From a virus: a stretch of 25,548 nucleotides of DNA. The notes below the pieces were generated by a model. That model saw only the letters and a program-made list of their open reading frames with translations. It had not been told where the DNA came from and searched no databases. The first letter of the stretch is position 1. Every line of letters begins with the position of its first letter. Shown here piece after piece: positions 7,901-14,276 of this stretch. The stretch lies in the IMG/VR virus record IMGVR_UViG_3300020428_001534, positions 1 through 25,548 of that record. One strand, 5' to 3'. The translations under genes and the position numbers were made by a program.

Positions 7901-10823
7901 TATTAGAAGCATCAATTAGAGTTAGATGATAAACACCATCCTTGACATTTGCTTTATATTCTTGAATCTCGTCCTTCTTATACAAGAACAAAGTCTTCTT
8001 CATCTCTGTCCTAGTAAATCTTGGAAGAGATGTATTTCTTGAAGAAGTATTGTTCTGGAATACACCTGGATCTGTCTTAATACCAACAGTGAACTCTCTT
8101 CTAGATGTTCTACCTGTTATGGTGTATTGACCATTAAATCCAGTATTACCTAATCCAGTTGTGTTAAGACCAGATACTATATTAGTAATAGCAACTTTAG
8201 ATCCAACAGACAATTCATGTGGAATCTCAGAAGTAAATGTAGCAACACCAACTGTTCCAATACCAGCATCCCAAACAGCATTTGAAATAAATCTTGGGTT
8301 CCTTAATTCAGACGTATTATTAAGTTGAACTGGATCAACAGTATTAAACTTAAGTACCTCTGCATCAGTTACACCACTAGTAGAACTAGATTCCTGAATA
8401 ACAAATGAATCTTCTGGTGGTTTAGATAATACAGTAGAATCTTTAGGTACAACATATCTTACCTTATAGATTCTATCATCTAGAGATCTAGTATCAGGTT
8501 GTCTTGTAATAAATGTCCTTGGAGTTGCAAGACCTAAAGTTGATGTTCCTAAACCTACAACAGAATCATAAATCTCATTAGAAGTAGTACTTACATTAAC
8601 ATACCATTGACCAATACCACTATCATATTGAACAGGGTGACCAATATCACCTGATCCCTTATCCGATACTCTAGATTCAATACTTAAAATACCACCCTTA
8701 CTGTTTATTGATAAAGGAGTTAAACTAATAGTATCATTTAATGTCTGTGCCAATTTAACTTGGTCACTATTAATACCAGAGGTAATTGCATAATAAACTG
8801 AGTTATGATCTACACCATCGGGAAGTTCACCATCATCACTCATTACCCTGACAGATTCACCAGTAATAAACTGGTGACTATCAGTTAAAGTAAAGATGTT
8901 AGAAGTAATACTGTTAATACCAATATTATTCCTACCAACAGTAGTTGTCTTAATAGAACTTACTTCTCTTGCACCAGTACCTTGAGTGTCAGGGAGAATT
9001 ATCCTAGACTTCTTAGTAACTGGACTACCATTAATATTAAATATTGCCTTCAGATTATCATTCTTTGCAGCACCCAGTCTATAACCTTCTAAAACTGTGT
9101 TTGGTGGGTTATTTACATTAAACTCATTATATAAGTATAGTCGAGATGAATTAGCAACACTAACTGTCTTATCAACGTCAACAGGTAAGAATTCAATACC
9201 TATATCTGCTGTTGTAATCTCTTGTGGAGGAATGAAGTGTGTAATATATCCAGTATCATCCCTTGGGAAAGCATCTGCCCTAAATCCCTTACAAACAATC
9301 GCTCTCGAACCAAAGTTAGAGTTAGAGTTTGTAATAGAATGGTCACCACCACTCTCTGCTACGAAGTGATTAGCATAACCAATACCGAATGTAGATACTA
9401 ACTGTAAAAATGCATTGTTAGATGCCTTTATGTGATAGTTGGTGTATGCTGGTTTGTAGAGAGCTCTTGAATCTGTGTGTAAATTAGATACAGCAGTACT
9501 GTCTTCATATACACCAGACGTAGGGTTGTACTTAACAAATGCGTTGTCATCTTTCTGTAGTCCTATACCAGTGAACTGGGCAACAACCATAGATTTGAAT
9601 CCTGCTGCCTTTGCTCCATCAGCATGAAGACCACACATACCATAAACTGATCTCAATGAACAGTTAAAGATATATGGTGAAGCAGAAGTAACCGTATCAA
9701 CAACAACGTTAAGTGTTGGTGATCCACTTACAATATTAGGAAGTGCGTTTGCAGGAGCAGAGGATACATTATACTTAATTCTAGTATCACTCTCTACCTT
9801 GTTAATAACAAATGATCCATTGTATCCACCAACAGGAACTCCTTCAATTCTAATTGGAGTATCAACATCCAATCCTGTAATTGATTCAGTAATATCAACT
9901 GTAATTTCAGTAGTAGATGTATTACCATCACCTGCCTTAATACTACTAATACCAATATTCTGTCCTTGTGAACCAACGATTCTAAATTCATCAATCTTGG
10001 TCTGAACATCTACACCAATTGCAGGGAAGTCTGGAGTAATCTCTCTTCCACTAGAAGATCCATAGAGTAAACCAACCTTTTGATAATACATATCAAGATC
10101 AGTTCTTGTTGTATTGTAATCAAGGTAGGTATCCTTAAACTCAACTGAGTTAACACCATCAGCATACTCAAAACATGTGAGTTTATGGTGTGACTTATTA
10201 GGTACGAATTTATTATTGCCGTAATCTTGGAATATTAATGAATTTGGATCTGCATCAAAGAATGTAAACTGGTTAAAGTAACAAGTACCTGTAACTCTAA
10301 ACAAACATGTTCTATCAATCGTTCCGTCTTCTGGATTTGGAACAAATTTAGGACGAACTTTAGTCTTTCTTAAGTCTAAACCAACAATAGATGTACCACG
10401 AGGAATAATAACTCCACCGTAGACAGAGTTCATCTTATAGAGATCATTATTATCACTCTCAATATCAAAATTAGTATCTAGTGTAAACTCGTTTAAAGTA
10501 TTTGCACCAGAACCACCTCTTGTCATCCAGTTATTACCAGACAAAGGAGCGTCATGAATGGGTATCCATCCTGGACGGTTATCTATAGTATGATCACCTG
10601 GATATACTATAATTGTGGTTCTACTGAACCTATCATTGTCCAACCCCTTCTGATATGAGAATCTGGCTGCCTCTATTAATGCCCTTTGAATAGTCTTAAA
10701 GGGTCTTACCAGAGAATTACCTTGGTTCTCAATACTATCGGTTGAGTCTATACTGGAAGGATCAACGTAAAGAATATCTCCACGACTGTTCTTCAGAAAA
10801 TTATCTAAGCGACTAAGACCCAT
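4980..10823 (-). CDS. Giant tail fibre / tailspike-like virion protein with C-terminal S74 chaperone domain
   Basis: The 1947-residue protein starts with a pectate-lyase-like beta-helix region typical of marine myovirus fibres (DILYVDPSS at 16-24, RPFKTIQRALIEAARF about 40-55, TIIVYPGDHTI about 70-80). A repeated beta-domain follows in at least four copies (about 306-355, 635-695, 857-917 and 1258-1310) sharing a 'H..l..g..v.i..fNG.y.I..f.v' pattern. Around 1432-1466 is a SIIRASGHTFEYLGYGPGNY-type segment, and near 1656 GDGSQLQNV. The end (1851-1947) is a Peptidase_S74 intramolecular chaperone domain: SDESIKKD at 1851-1858 marks the expected self-cleavage point before Ser1851, with a coiled-coil tail (about 1915-1945). 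Known S74 domains trimerise the fibre and are then cut off. The start is a clean ATG under a late promoter. Likely role: host recognition or a structural fibre; the receptor is unknown. Confidence 0.88.
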   Translation of the reverse strand: MGLSRLDNFLKNSRGDILYVDPSSIDSTDSIENQGNSLVRPFKTIQRALIEAARFSYQKGLDNDRFSRTTIIVYPGDHTIDNRPGWIPIHDAPLSGNNWMTRGGSGANTLNEFTLDTNFDIESDNNDLYKMNSVYGGVIIPRGTSIVGLDLRKTKVRPKFVPNPEDGTIDRTCLFRVTGTCYFNQFTFFDADPNSLIFQDYGNNKFVPNKSHHKLTCFEYADGVNSVEFKDTYLDYNTTRTDLDMYYQKVGLLYGSSSGREITPDFPAIGVDVQTKIDEFRIVGSQGQNIGISSIKAGDGNTSTTEITVDITESITGLDVDTPIRIEGVPVGGYNGSFVINKVESDTRIKYNVSSAPANALPNIVSGSPTLNVVVDTVTSASPYIFNCSLRSVYGMCGLHADGAKAAGFKSMVVAQFTGIGLQKDDNAFVKYNPTSGVYEDSTAVSNLHTDSRALYKPAYTNYHIKASNNAFLQLVSTFGIGYANHFVAESGGDHSITNSNSNFGSRAIVCKGFRADAFPRDDTGYITHFIPPQEITTADIGIEFLPVDVDKTVSVANSSRLYLYNEFNVNNPPNTVLEGYRLGAAKNDNLKAIFNINGSPVTKKSRIILPDTQGTGAREVSSIKTTTVGRNNIGINSITSNIFTLTDSHQFITGESVRVMSDDGELPDGVDHNSVYYAITSGINSDQVKLAQTLNDTISLTPLSINSKGGILSIESRVSDKGSGDIGHPVQYDSGIGQWYVNVSTTSNEIYDSVVGLGTSTLGLATPRTFITRQPDTRSLDDRIYKVRYVVPKDSTVLSKPPEDSFVIQESSSTSGVTDAEVLKFNTVDPVQLNNTSELRNPRFISNAVWDAGIGTVGVATFTSEIPHELSVGSKVAITNIVSGLNTTGLGNTGFNGQYTITGRTSRREFTVGIKTDPGVFQNNTSSRNTSLPRFTRTEMKKTLFLYKKDEIQEYKANVKDGVYHLTLIDASNSPSVEPFDEMRFGQPVRSLYPQLDRDNPIADPDQTRTFAVPSPIGLTEVNNPQNSLTKEVVNNNLRDFATGVGIVEIESYTGTAHTLTTELDHNLNRVNVVAISSAGFGYGNGSGSIQTLYNANLVGIGTSVTGINATANIKINPTGQITAVKIVDGGSAFGIGNTLAVVGVATTAGFVQGVVQVTDIHDATNEILNVEGIRDSVFADYNNLYKVTGVPVGESTKVNVSSATTVYANYQFSGATAITGVNTNGLTNINNTILSDVTSYVTGETVGITSFTFDHTVGIASITTNKSHGLLNNNSARILGFNETIFNGSFIVDNVYSVNSFAVKVGVSTVAVVPTGAGVIYPTGFTAQAGAIDPSNEFSSARLSPQYAGITTAITVALTDPTINTLTVVNALKYNWNVGDYLIVDNEIMRVSETVVQDTTVDVFRGLFGTQKQNHPIGSQIRRVKFKPIEFRRNSIIRASGHTFEYLGYGPGNYSTALPSRQDRQFKNVERILSQSVSDNGGTPFYNGLDDQGNQYTVNKFTSGSTGQDLITGAPVPTVRGEDITSDSNAVGFDVEDTDQLTVNRSIKVDGGKDKNIVSEFNGPVVFNKKVTTNAPIEANSLFIQGSETIARKYSVGVSTPAISGNIGDINFDSEPSSGGTIGWVYTDDNNWKQFGPIQASPDGAYVGIFSGSFKGDGSQLQNVSDVWVFDGVGISTTAQVGIETTQAKAGYSLYAAGAVLFENTVEFRMDNVLWNVPDGWLINTGITTFNQQLNANTFRTVGISTHEADVLITTNPATTGDSDGNFLRFVQTDTILNSAYKYGGIKWEGYDTGNDGTRGFIYGVSEGSSGQFGISFGTMETGASNPVERVRIAADGSVTSTGTITVTSDESIKKDVETIPHAVSTVQMLRGVNYKRKSNDAAEMGLIAQEVEKVLPELVSTHPDSKLKSVAYQNMVGLLIEAVKEQQLQIAELKERLNKVEAKG

Positions 10824-10851
10824 TTTATTTTACGAGATAAATCTTTATATG

Positions 10852-11058
10852 TTATATATTTATACCCTCAAGTTCGCAAGTTTTTTCCTTCTCATCAAGT
10901 AAATGCTCAATGGTAGTTGCTACATCATTCATCGCATCACGAATTTCCTTCCTACTACCAGTCTCTTGATGGTAATCTCCTTTGGGTGCATAACGTCTGG
11001 TATATAGTGACCATCGCCATTCATTCATTCCTGGCGAGTGCCATATTTGAACTCTCAT
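10852..11058 (-). CDS. Small conserved-looking phage protein of unknown function
   Basis: The 68-residue product begins MRVQIWHSPGMNEWRWSLY and has a predicted helix rich in Asp/Glu (KEIRDAMNDVATTIEHLL, about 38-55). It overlaps the end of the oxygenase-fusion gene by 38 bases. A second ATG at 11028 would reduce the overlap but would remove the N-terminal WHSPG strand, so I keep the longer form. Its last codons contain the late promoter box of the fibre gene. Similar short Trp-rich/helical proteins are common in cyanophages by my recollection; function unknown. Confidence 0.65.
   Translation of the reverse strand: MRVQIWHSPGMNEWRWSLYTRRYAPKGDYHQETGSRKEIRDAMNDVATTIEHLLDEKEKTCELEGINI
10857..10864 (-). 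promoter_or_regulatory. T4-type late promoter for the fibre gene
   Basis: The minus strand reads TATAAATA exactly, the T4 late promoter -10 word recognised by the gp55-type late sigma factor, preceded by GG. It is 33 bases upstream of the fibre ATG at 10823, which leaves a short leader of about 20 bases. I found no other exact copy on the minus strand by eye. It sits within the last codons of the upstream 68-residue gene. It would give the fibre gene its own late transcript besides read-through from the operon. Confidence 0.75.
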
Positions 11059-12124
11059 ATACGGGGTTGCTCCAATCTGTAGTGAAGTTTCTAAGGTACT
11101 CTATCTTATCTAGCATCTCCCAACTATCCAAAACAAACTCTTCGTTAGCAAAATGCAACTTAACTTTAAGTGCGACTGCTAAACGCATAATGTAGACTCT
11201 TCTAGCATAATCATCAGGTAAAGAAAAGATACTAAACATCATAATATGATTAAGATTGCCCTCTTGAATTAGATACTCAAGATACGTATGTCTTCTACCT
11301 TCGTTATCACCAGTTTGGTGTGGAAATGTGTAACCCATCCTATTACAATAGTCCTTAACGGTCAAAGTTTGGAAGTGCAAATCAATATATCTCGTCTTAA
11401 ATCCCTCATACTCAGCATACATTACAACATTATCATCTTCTTTAATCTCGACCTTACGTGAATGAATGTCTGTATCACCCAATTTCCTAAAGTATGCACC
11501 AGGCCATTTCCTATGAGGTTGACCATCTTTTAATAGAAGTCTAACATCAACACTCATTCTAGTTTTACCAGTTCTATTAGGAGCAGCACCATGAATATGC
11601 TCCTGTGTAAACAATATAAACTGACCATTCTTAAGATTAACTGGTTCACAAGACTTCTTACATTCTTCTTGAAGTCTAAGGTAGTCCCACTCCTTACAAG
11701 CATCAGTAATTGCCCTACTATCCATAAGGTTTACTATTTGCAGAGAGTTACTATCATAGGCATCAGTAAAAGGTAACCACACAGTTCTAAGACCTAGACC
11801 ATTACCAACCCATTGACCTTGATGGAATGGTAAAACAGTTCCATCCTTATCTTGATTGGGTATATTAATCCGTATATTACCAAACCTCTGTACCAATATC
11901 TCACCTAAAGAGATATGATCCTTTATTAATTCATCAAAAATTACATAAAAACATCCATCTGCCAAATCCTTACCAATTATCTTTGCCAACTCTCCTATCT
12001 TCTTGGTGGGAACATGTTCGTGAAGTAAAGATAGATCCTTAACATCAGGATAATATTTTTGAACACTTTTTAAAGCAATTCCTGCCAAAGGATATTGCTT
12101 TACATCATAATGATACTGCCTCAT
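11021..12124 (-). CDS. Fusion of a 2OG-Fe(II) oxygenase-fold domain with a LIC12192-type sporadic carbohydrate cluster domain
   Basis: The 367-residue protein has two parts. Residues 1 to about 235 look like the 'sporadic carbohydrate cluster 2OG-Fe(II) oxygenase' family: LPFHQGQWVGN (98-108) at the first iron-ligand site, LRTVWLPFTDAYDSNSLQIV (112-131), then EHIHGAAPNRTGKTRMSVDVR (175-195) with the distal His (176 or 178) and the 2OG-binding Arg region. Residues about 237-345 resemble the LIC12192 family of the same clusters: YEGFKTRYID, LTVKDYCNRMGYTF, FSIFSLPDDYARRVYI and KLHFANEEFVL. The usual HxD iron motif reads H101-Q-G103, so the carboxylate ligand is missing, as in Fe(II)/2OG halogenases. 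The substrate is probably a sugar or glycan (inference). The start is fixed by an in-frame stop just upstream; it lies in an ATGA with a 14-codon mini-ORF. Family assignment is from memory of motifs. Confidence 0.75.
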   Translation of the reverse strand: MRQYHYDVKQYPLAGIALKSVQKYYPDVKDLSLLHEHVPTKKIGELAKIIGKDLADGCFYVIFDELIKDHISLGEILVQRFGNIRINIPNQDKDGTVLPFHQGQWVGNGLGLRTVWLPFTDAYDSNSLQIVNLMDSRAITDACKEWDYLRLQEECKKSCEPVNLKNGQFILFTQEHIHGAAPNRTGKTRMSVDVRLLLKDGQPHRKWPGAYFRKLGDTDIHSRKVEIKEDDNVVMYAEYEGFKTRYIDLHFQTLTVKDYCNRMGYTFPHQTGDNEGRRHTYLEYLIQEGNLNHIMMFSIFSLPDDYARRVYIMRLAVALKVKLHFANEEFVLDSWEMLDKIEYLRNFTTDWSNPVYESSNMALARNE

Positions 12125-12165
12125 CTCTTTACATCATGGGCACACCCATCACCATCGTATATCAT
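12121..12165 (-). CDS. 14-codon bridging mini-ORF
   Basis: Between ndhS and the oxygenase fusion an ATG at 12165 opens a 14-residue frame (MIYDGDGCAHDVKR) ending in TGA at 12123-12121. Its start shares ATGA with the ndhS stop and its stop shares ATGA with the next gene's start, so it could carry ribosomes across the gap by re-initiation; the downstream gene has no clear ribosome-binding site. With so short a frame this could be chance, and no function can be read from the peptide. Confidence 0.3.
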   Translation of the reverse strand: MIYDGDGCAHDVKR

Positions 12166-12347
12166 TTCGGTCCTATGCCTCCCTCTTCTAAATCTTTGAT
12201 TGGGAACGTAACCATCTTCTCCCAAGGAGAATAGTTATCAAAGAGAACTGCTGCATTAGTACCACTAATTCTCTGAATGAATCCAACATACCCACAGTAT
12301 ATAGAGGTGGGATTCTTCACTGTCACTGTAGTTCCTGGTAAAATCAT
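12162..12347 (-). CDS. ndhS: NdhS-like NDH-1 ferredoxin-docking subunit (auxiliary metabolic gene)
   Basis: The 61-residue product begins MILPGTTVTVKNP, continues with YCGYVGFIQRISG and AAVLFDNYSPWEKMVTFPIKDLE, and matches the cyanobacterial NdhS pattern (MILPGTTVRVTN..YYGFEGQVQR..AAVLFEGG.WDKLVTF.L.ELE) along its whole SH3-like fold. NdhS sits at the ferredoxin-binding site of the thylakoid NDH-1 complex and supports cyclic electron flow and respiration. I use the ATG at 12347, which shares ATGA with the nfuA stop; an earlier in-frame start would add eight residues absent from the family. The insert DNYSP where hosts have a short Gly-rich turn is a small difference. It likely boosts or redirects cyclic electron flow during infection (inference). 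The assignment rests on remembered family sequences but the match is extensive. Confidence 0.82.
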   Translation of the reverse strand: MILPGTTVTVKNPTSIYCGYVGFIQRISGTNAAVLFDNYSPWEKMVTFPIKDLEEGGIGPK

Positions 12348-12580
12348 AATACTTGAATGACTCCTATACAATCAGGAATCTCCATCATTACTTTCTTCTC
12401 TATACCTTGTTTCAATGTCATAGCACTCATAGCACATGTCTCACACGCACCACCCAATCTTACTTTGACATATCCAGTTTCTTCTTCAATCTCTACAAAC
12501 TGAAGAAACCCTCCATCTGCCTCAACATAGGGGGCAAGTTCTTCCAGAACTTTAACTACATTTTCTTCTGTTAATTCCAT
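12344..12580 (-). CDS. nfuA: NfuA / NifU C-terminal-type Fe-S cluster carrier
   Basis: The 78-residue protein is a single Nfu domain: the N-terminal helix (VVKVLEELAPYVEADGG, 8-24), strands to about 42, then GGACETCAMSAMTLKQGIE (43-61) with the cluster-binding CxxC at Cys46 and Cys49, and a final helix-strand. Length and order match cyanobacterial NfuA, which delivers [4Fe-4S] clusters, notably to photosystem I in Synechococcus. The CxxC is intact, so a functional scaffold is expected. It overlaps the upstream 53-residue gene by 10 bases and the downstream ndhS by ATGA, so Nfu and NdhS should be made together. An additional cysteine, Cys71, is not part of the motif. Confidence 0.92.
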   Translation of the reverse strand: MELTEENVVKVLEELAPYVEADGGFLQFVEIEEETGYVKVRLGGACETCAMSAMTLKQGIEKKVMMEIPDCIGVIQVL

Positions 12581-12732
12581 AATCGTGTTAATTGGCGAAC
12601 ATCTGATACACCATACAATGCTTTACAAGTTTGCTCTGCATCTTCTCTCAAATTAGAAGGTGATACAAATTCTACCTTAGTTAATCTATTTGAATTAAGT
12701 AAAATTTGAGCAGACCATTTAGTTTCTTTCAT
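12571..12732 (-). CDS. Small unknown protein (53 residues)
   Basis: An ATG at 12732 overlaps the stop of the 93-residue gene in a TAATG, and the frame ends at TAA 12573-12571, ten bases inside nfuA. The product begins MKETKWSAQILLNSN, then strand RLTKVEFVSPS and helix LREDAEQTCKALYG, ending DVRQLTRLWN. This strand-helix arrangement resembles short 'KVEVxAxNxxDAxxxAxxxYG' proteins that I recall from cyanophages. The exact stop/start junctions at both ends make it a likely real gene. Function unknown. Confidence 0.68.
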   Translation of the reverse strand: MKETKWSAQILLNSNRLTKVEFVSPSNLREDAEQTCKALYGVSDVRQLTRLWN

Positions 12733-13013
12733 TAGTCTAGTGGTAATTCTCTAGGGTTTTCTATTTGATCTTCCAAATCAAAATGCTCAGGATGAATTTC
12801 TTCCATTATAAGATATTGTCCCAATCTAAACAAGTCTTCATTAGAATATGTTATTCCATTAGACTTATTCTGATTTGCTTCCGAAGCAACCTTCTTATCA
12901 GTACACTCTTCTACACTAAGATCTTCAAATGTAAATGGATAACCATTTATAAAACACATTCTAACCACTTGATCTTCATGCCATACATATTCCCAAGTGA
13001 TTTTTAGTTTCAT
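12732..13013 (-). CDS. Unknown acidic 93-residue protein
   Basis: I do not recognise this gene. The product starts MKLKITWEYVWHEDQVVRMC, with a probable beta region to about residue 40, a charged linker (DKKVASEANQNK, about 39-50) and an acidic C-terminal half (EDLFRLGQYLIMEEIHPEHFDLEDQ, about 59-83). There is no signal peptide, membrane segment or catalytic motif. Its ATG lies in the ATGA stop of the upstream oxygenase gene and its TAA overlaps the next ATG by one base, so it is firmly placed in the operon. Confidence 0.75.
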   Translation of the reverse strand: MKLKITWEYVWHEDQVVRMCFINGYPFTFEDLSVEECTDKKVASEANQNKSNGITYSNEDLFRLGQYLIMEEIHPEHFDLEDQIENPRELPLD

Positions 13014-13561
13014 GGTCCTGACGGTGGTTCTTGTAAATATACGTTACCTGCTATAGTTGTCCCTTCATTACCATTCATAACAAAATGCTCTATCCATGAA
13101 GGGAATATAACAATATGTCCTGCAGGAACTTGTGGGATAAAATCCATAGGTATTGTATCAGCATACATACCCCACTGATTCATAATAACTTTTCTAGCAG
13201 GATTCATGTAGACTGTTCTTGAATGTTCAACAGATTCATATATGATAAAACTCCATTGAGCACCAGAATGAATATGTGGATCTTGCCAGTCTTCCTTATT
13301 ATATTTATTTCTCCAGACTTGTCCAATACGAAAAGGTTGATCTGAGAATTGTCCTATACACTCATAAATCACCTTATTAACGTATTCATAACTCTCATCA
13401 ATAAAACGATCCTTCCCCATTGTGGTTTTTATACCACTGAGGAAGGATTGATTGTACTCATCAGACACTAACTCTATCTTATCTAAATCTATTTCCTCTA
13501 TAAAAAAGGGGACTGAGAATATAGGGTTCCATTGTTTAAAAGTGGGCACTCTTTCTACCAT
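13010..13561 (-). CDS. Putative 2OG-Fe(II) oxygenase-fold protein
   Basis: From the ATG at 13561 the protein has 183 residues; an in-frame TTG at 13603 would add 14 residues of unconvincing sequence. It resembles the 2OG-FeII_Oxy_5/TIGR02466-type cupins common in cyanophages: FSVPFFIEEID near the N-terminus (15-25), DPHIHSGAQWSFIIYE (94-109), then VPAGHIVIFPSWIEHFV (145-161) with the distal His159. The expected HxD is replaced by H96-I-H98, and the Arg expected in the last strand is not apparent (GTTIAGNVYL, 167-176), so it may use different ligands or be non-catalytic. An 87-base gap separates it from the upstream sulfotransferase gene. Substrate unknown. Confidence 0.75.
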   Translation of the reverse strand: MVERVPTFKQWNPIFSVPFFIEEIDLDKIELVSDEYNQSFLSGIKTTMGKDRFIDESYEYVNKVIYECIGQFSDQPFRIGQVWRNKYNKEDWQDPHIHSGAQWSFIIYESVEHSRTVYMNPARKVIMNQWGMYADTIPMDFIPQVPAGHIVIFPSWIEHFVMNGNEGTTIAGNVYLQEPPSGP

Positions 13562-13648
13562 AGAGATCTTTTGTACTCCCACCAATGTAAAGGTAGTAAC
13601 CAATTAACAAAACTGAGAATCAATTGATTACCTGCATATTATATATTC

Positions 13649-14269
13649 CTAATACCAACGTGTCAAGTCCTCAGCGTACTTGGTCTTGACGTACTCTTCA
13701 ATCTCGTCCGTCTTCTCAACCTTCTTATAATCTGGATGCTTATACTCTAACATCGAATGTTTAGTATATGGTCTACCTTCCTTTACATGTAATGGTGGGT
13801 CATATAAAGTAAACTCTTTATCATCTAATAATAATCTCATCCATTCTTGGAATTCATCCCCAAAACCATCCTCAAACTTCCATATCTGAGTATCATCACG
13901 CACATAATCTACCATTGGTCTATACCATTCAGTAGGACGAAGATGTTGGTGGAAGAAGTCCCAATCATCTGGATATATTTCATGACTCTTCAGTGACAAG
14001 TATCGTTCAAGTGGATCTCTTACGATACCAAAATGAGGCATAGTTTCTTTAAGATCTTCTTTAAATATCTTCTCGTAATATGCTCTACACCAATGCATAC
14101 ATTCTACTCCCCACATACCATCCCAATCACTAAAATTACCATAGTTCTCATAACCATTTTTCTTTAAGTTATAAAGAATAAATCTACCACCAGTCCTAGG
14201 GATATGAGTAAAGAATACTTTCTTGTGTCTTTTGTCGGGTACATCCCGACATTCCATATAAATGGGCAT
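13649..14269 (-). CDS. Sulfotransferase-family protein, paralogue 1
   Basis: This 206-residue protein has the two PAPS-binding signatures of the sulfotransferase fold: the 5'-phosphosulfate loop region FFTHIPRTGGRFI (19-31) and the 3'-phosphate motif GIVRDPLERYLSLKSH (81-96, RDPxxRxxS). Sulfotransferases move sulfate from PAPS to a hydroxyl or amine of a sugar, lipid or protein. The loop position usually occupied by Lys (IPKTGG) is Arg25. A later segment (YRPMVDY and IWKFEDGFGDEFQEWM, about 135-165) is shared with the gene upstream. At about 200 residues it is shorter than typical carbohydrate sulfotransferases but similar to many bacterial and phage ones. It follows paralogue 2 by seven bases. 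The acceptor is unknown; a virion or host-surface glycan is an inference. Confidence 0.82.
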   Translation of the reverse strand: MPIYMECRDVPDKRHKKVFFTHIPRTGGRFILYNLKKNGYENYGNFSDWDGMWGVECMHWCRAYYEKIFKEDLKETMPHFGIVRDPLERYLSLKSHEIYPDDWDFFHQHLRPTEWYRPMVDYVRDDTQIWKFEDGFGDEFQEWMRLLLDDKEFTLYDPPLHVKEGRPYTKHSMLEYKHPDYKKVEKTDEIEEYVKTKYAEDLTRWY

Positions 14270-14276
14270 TTCAATA

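Noticed and set aside
13562-13603. Longer form of the 183-residue oxygenase starting at a TTG at 13603
   Set aside because: The added 14 residues have no family resemblance and the ATG at 13561 gives a normal domain start.
13638-13645. TATATAAT box on the minus strand upstream of the 183-residue oxygenase gene, in the 87-base gap
   Set aside because: It differs from the late promoter word TATAAATA and no -35 element is recognisable; in AT-rich DNA such boxes are common, so I do not call a promoter.
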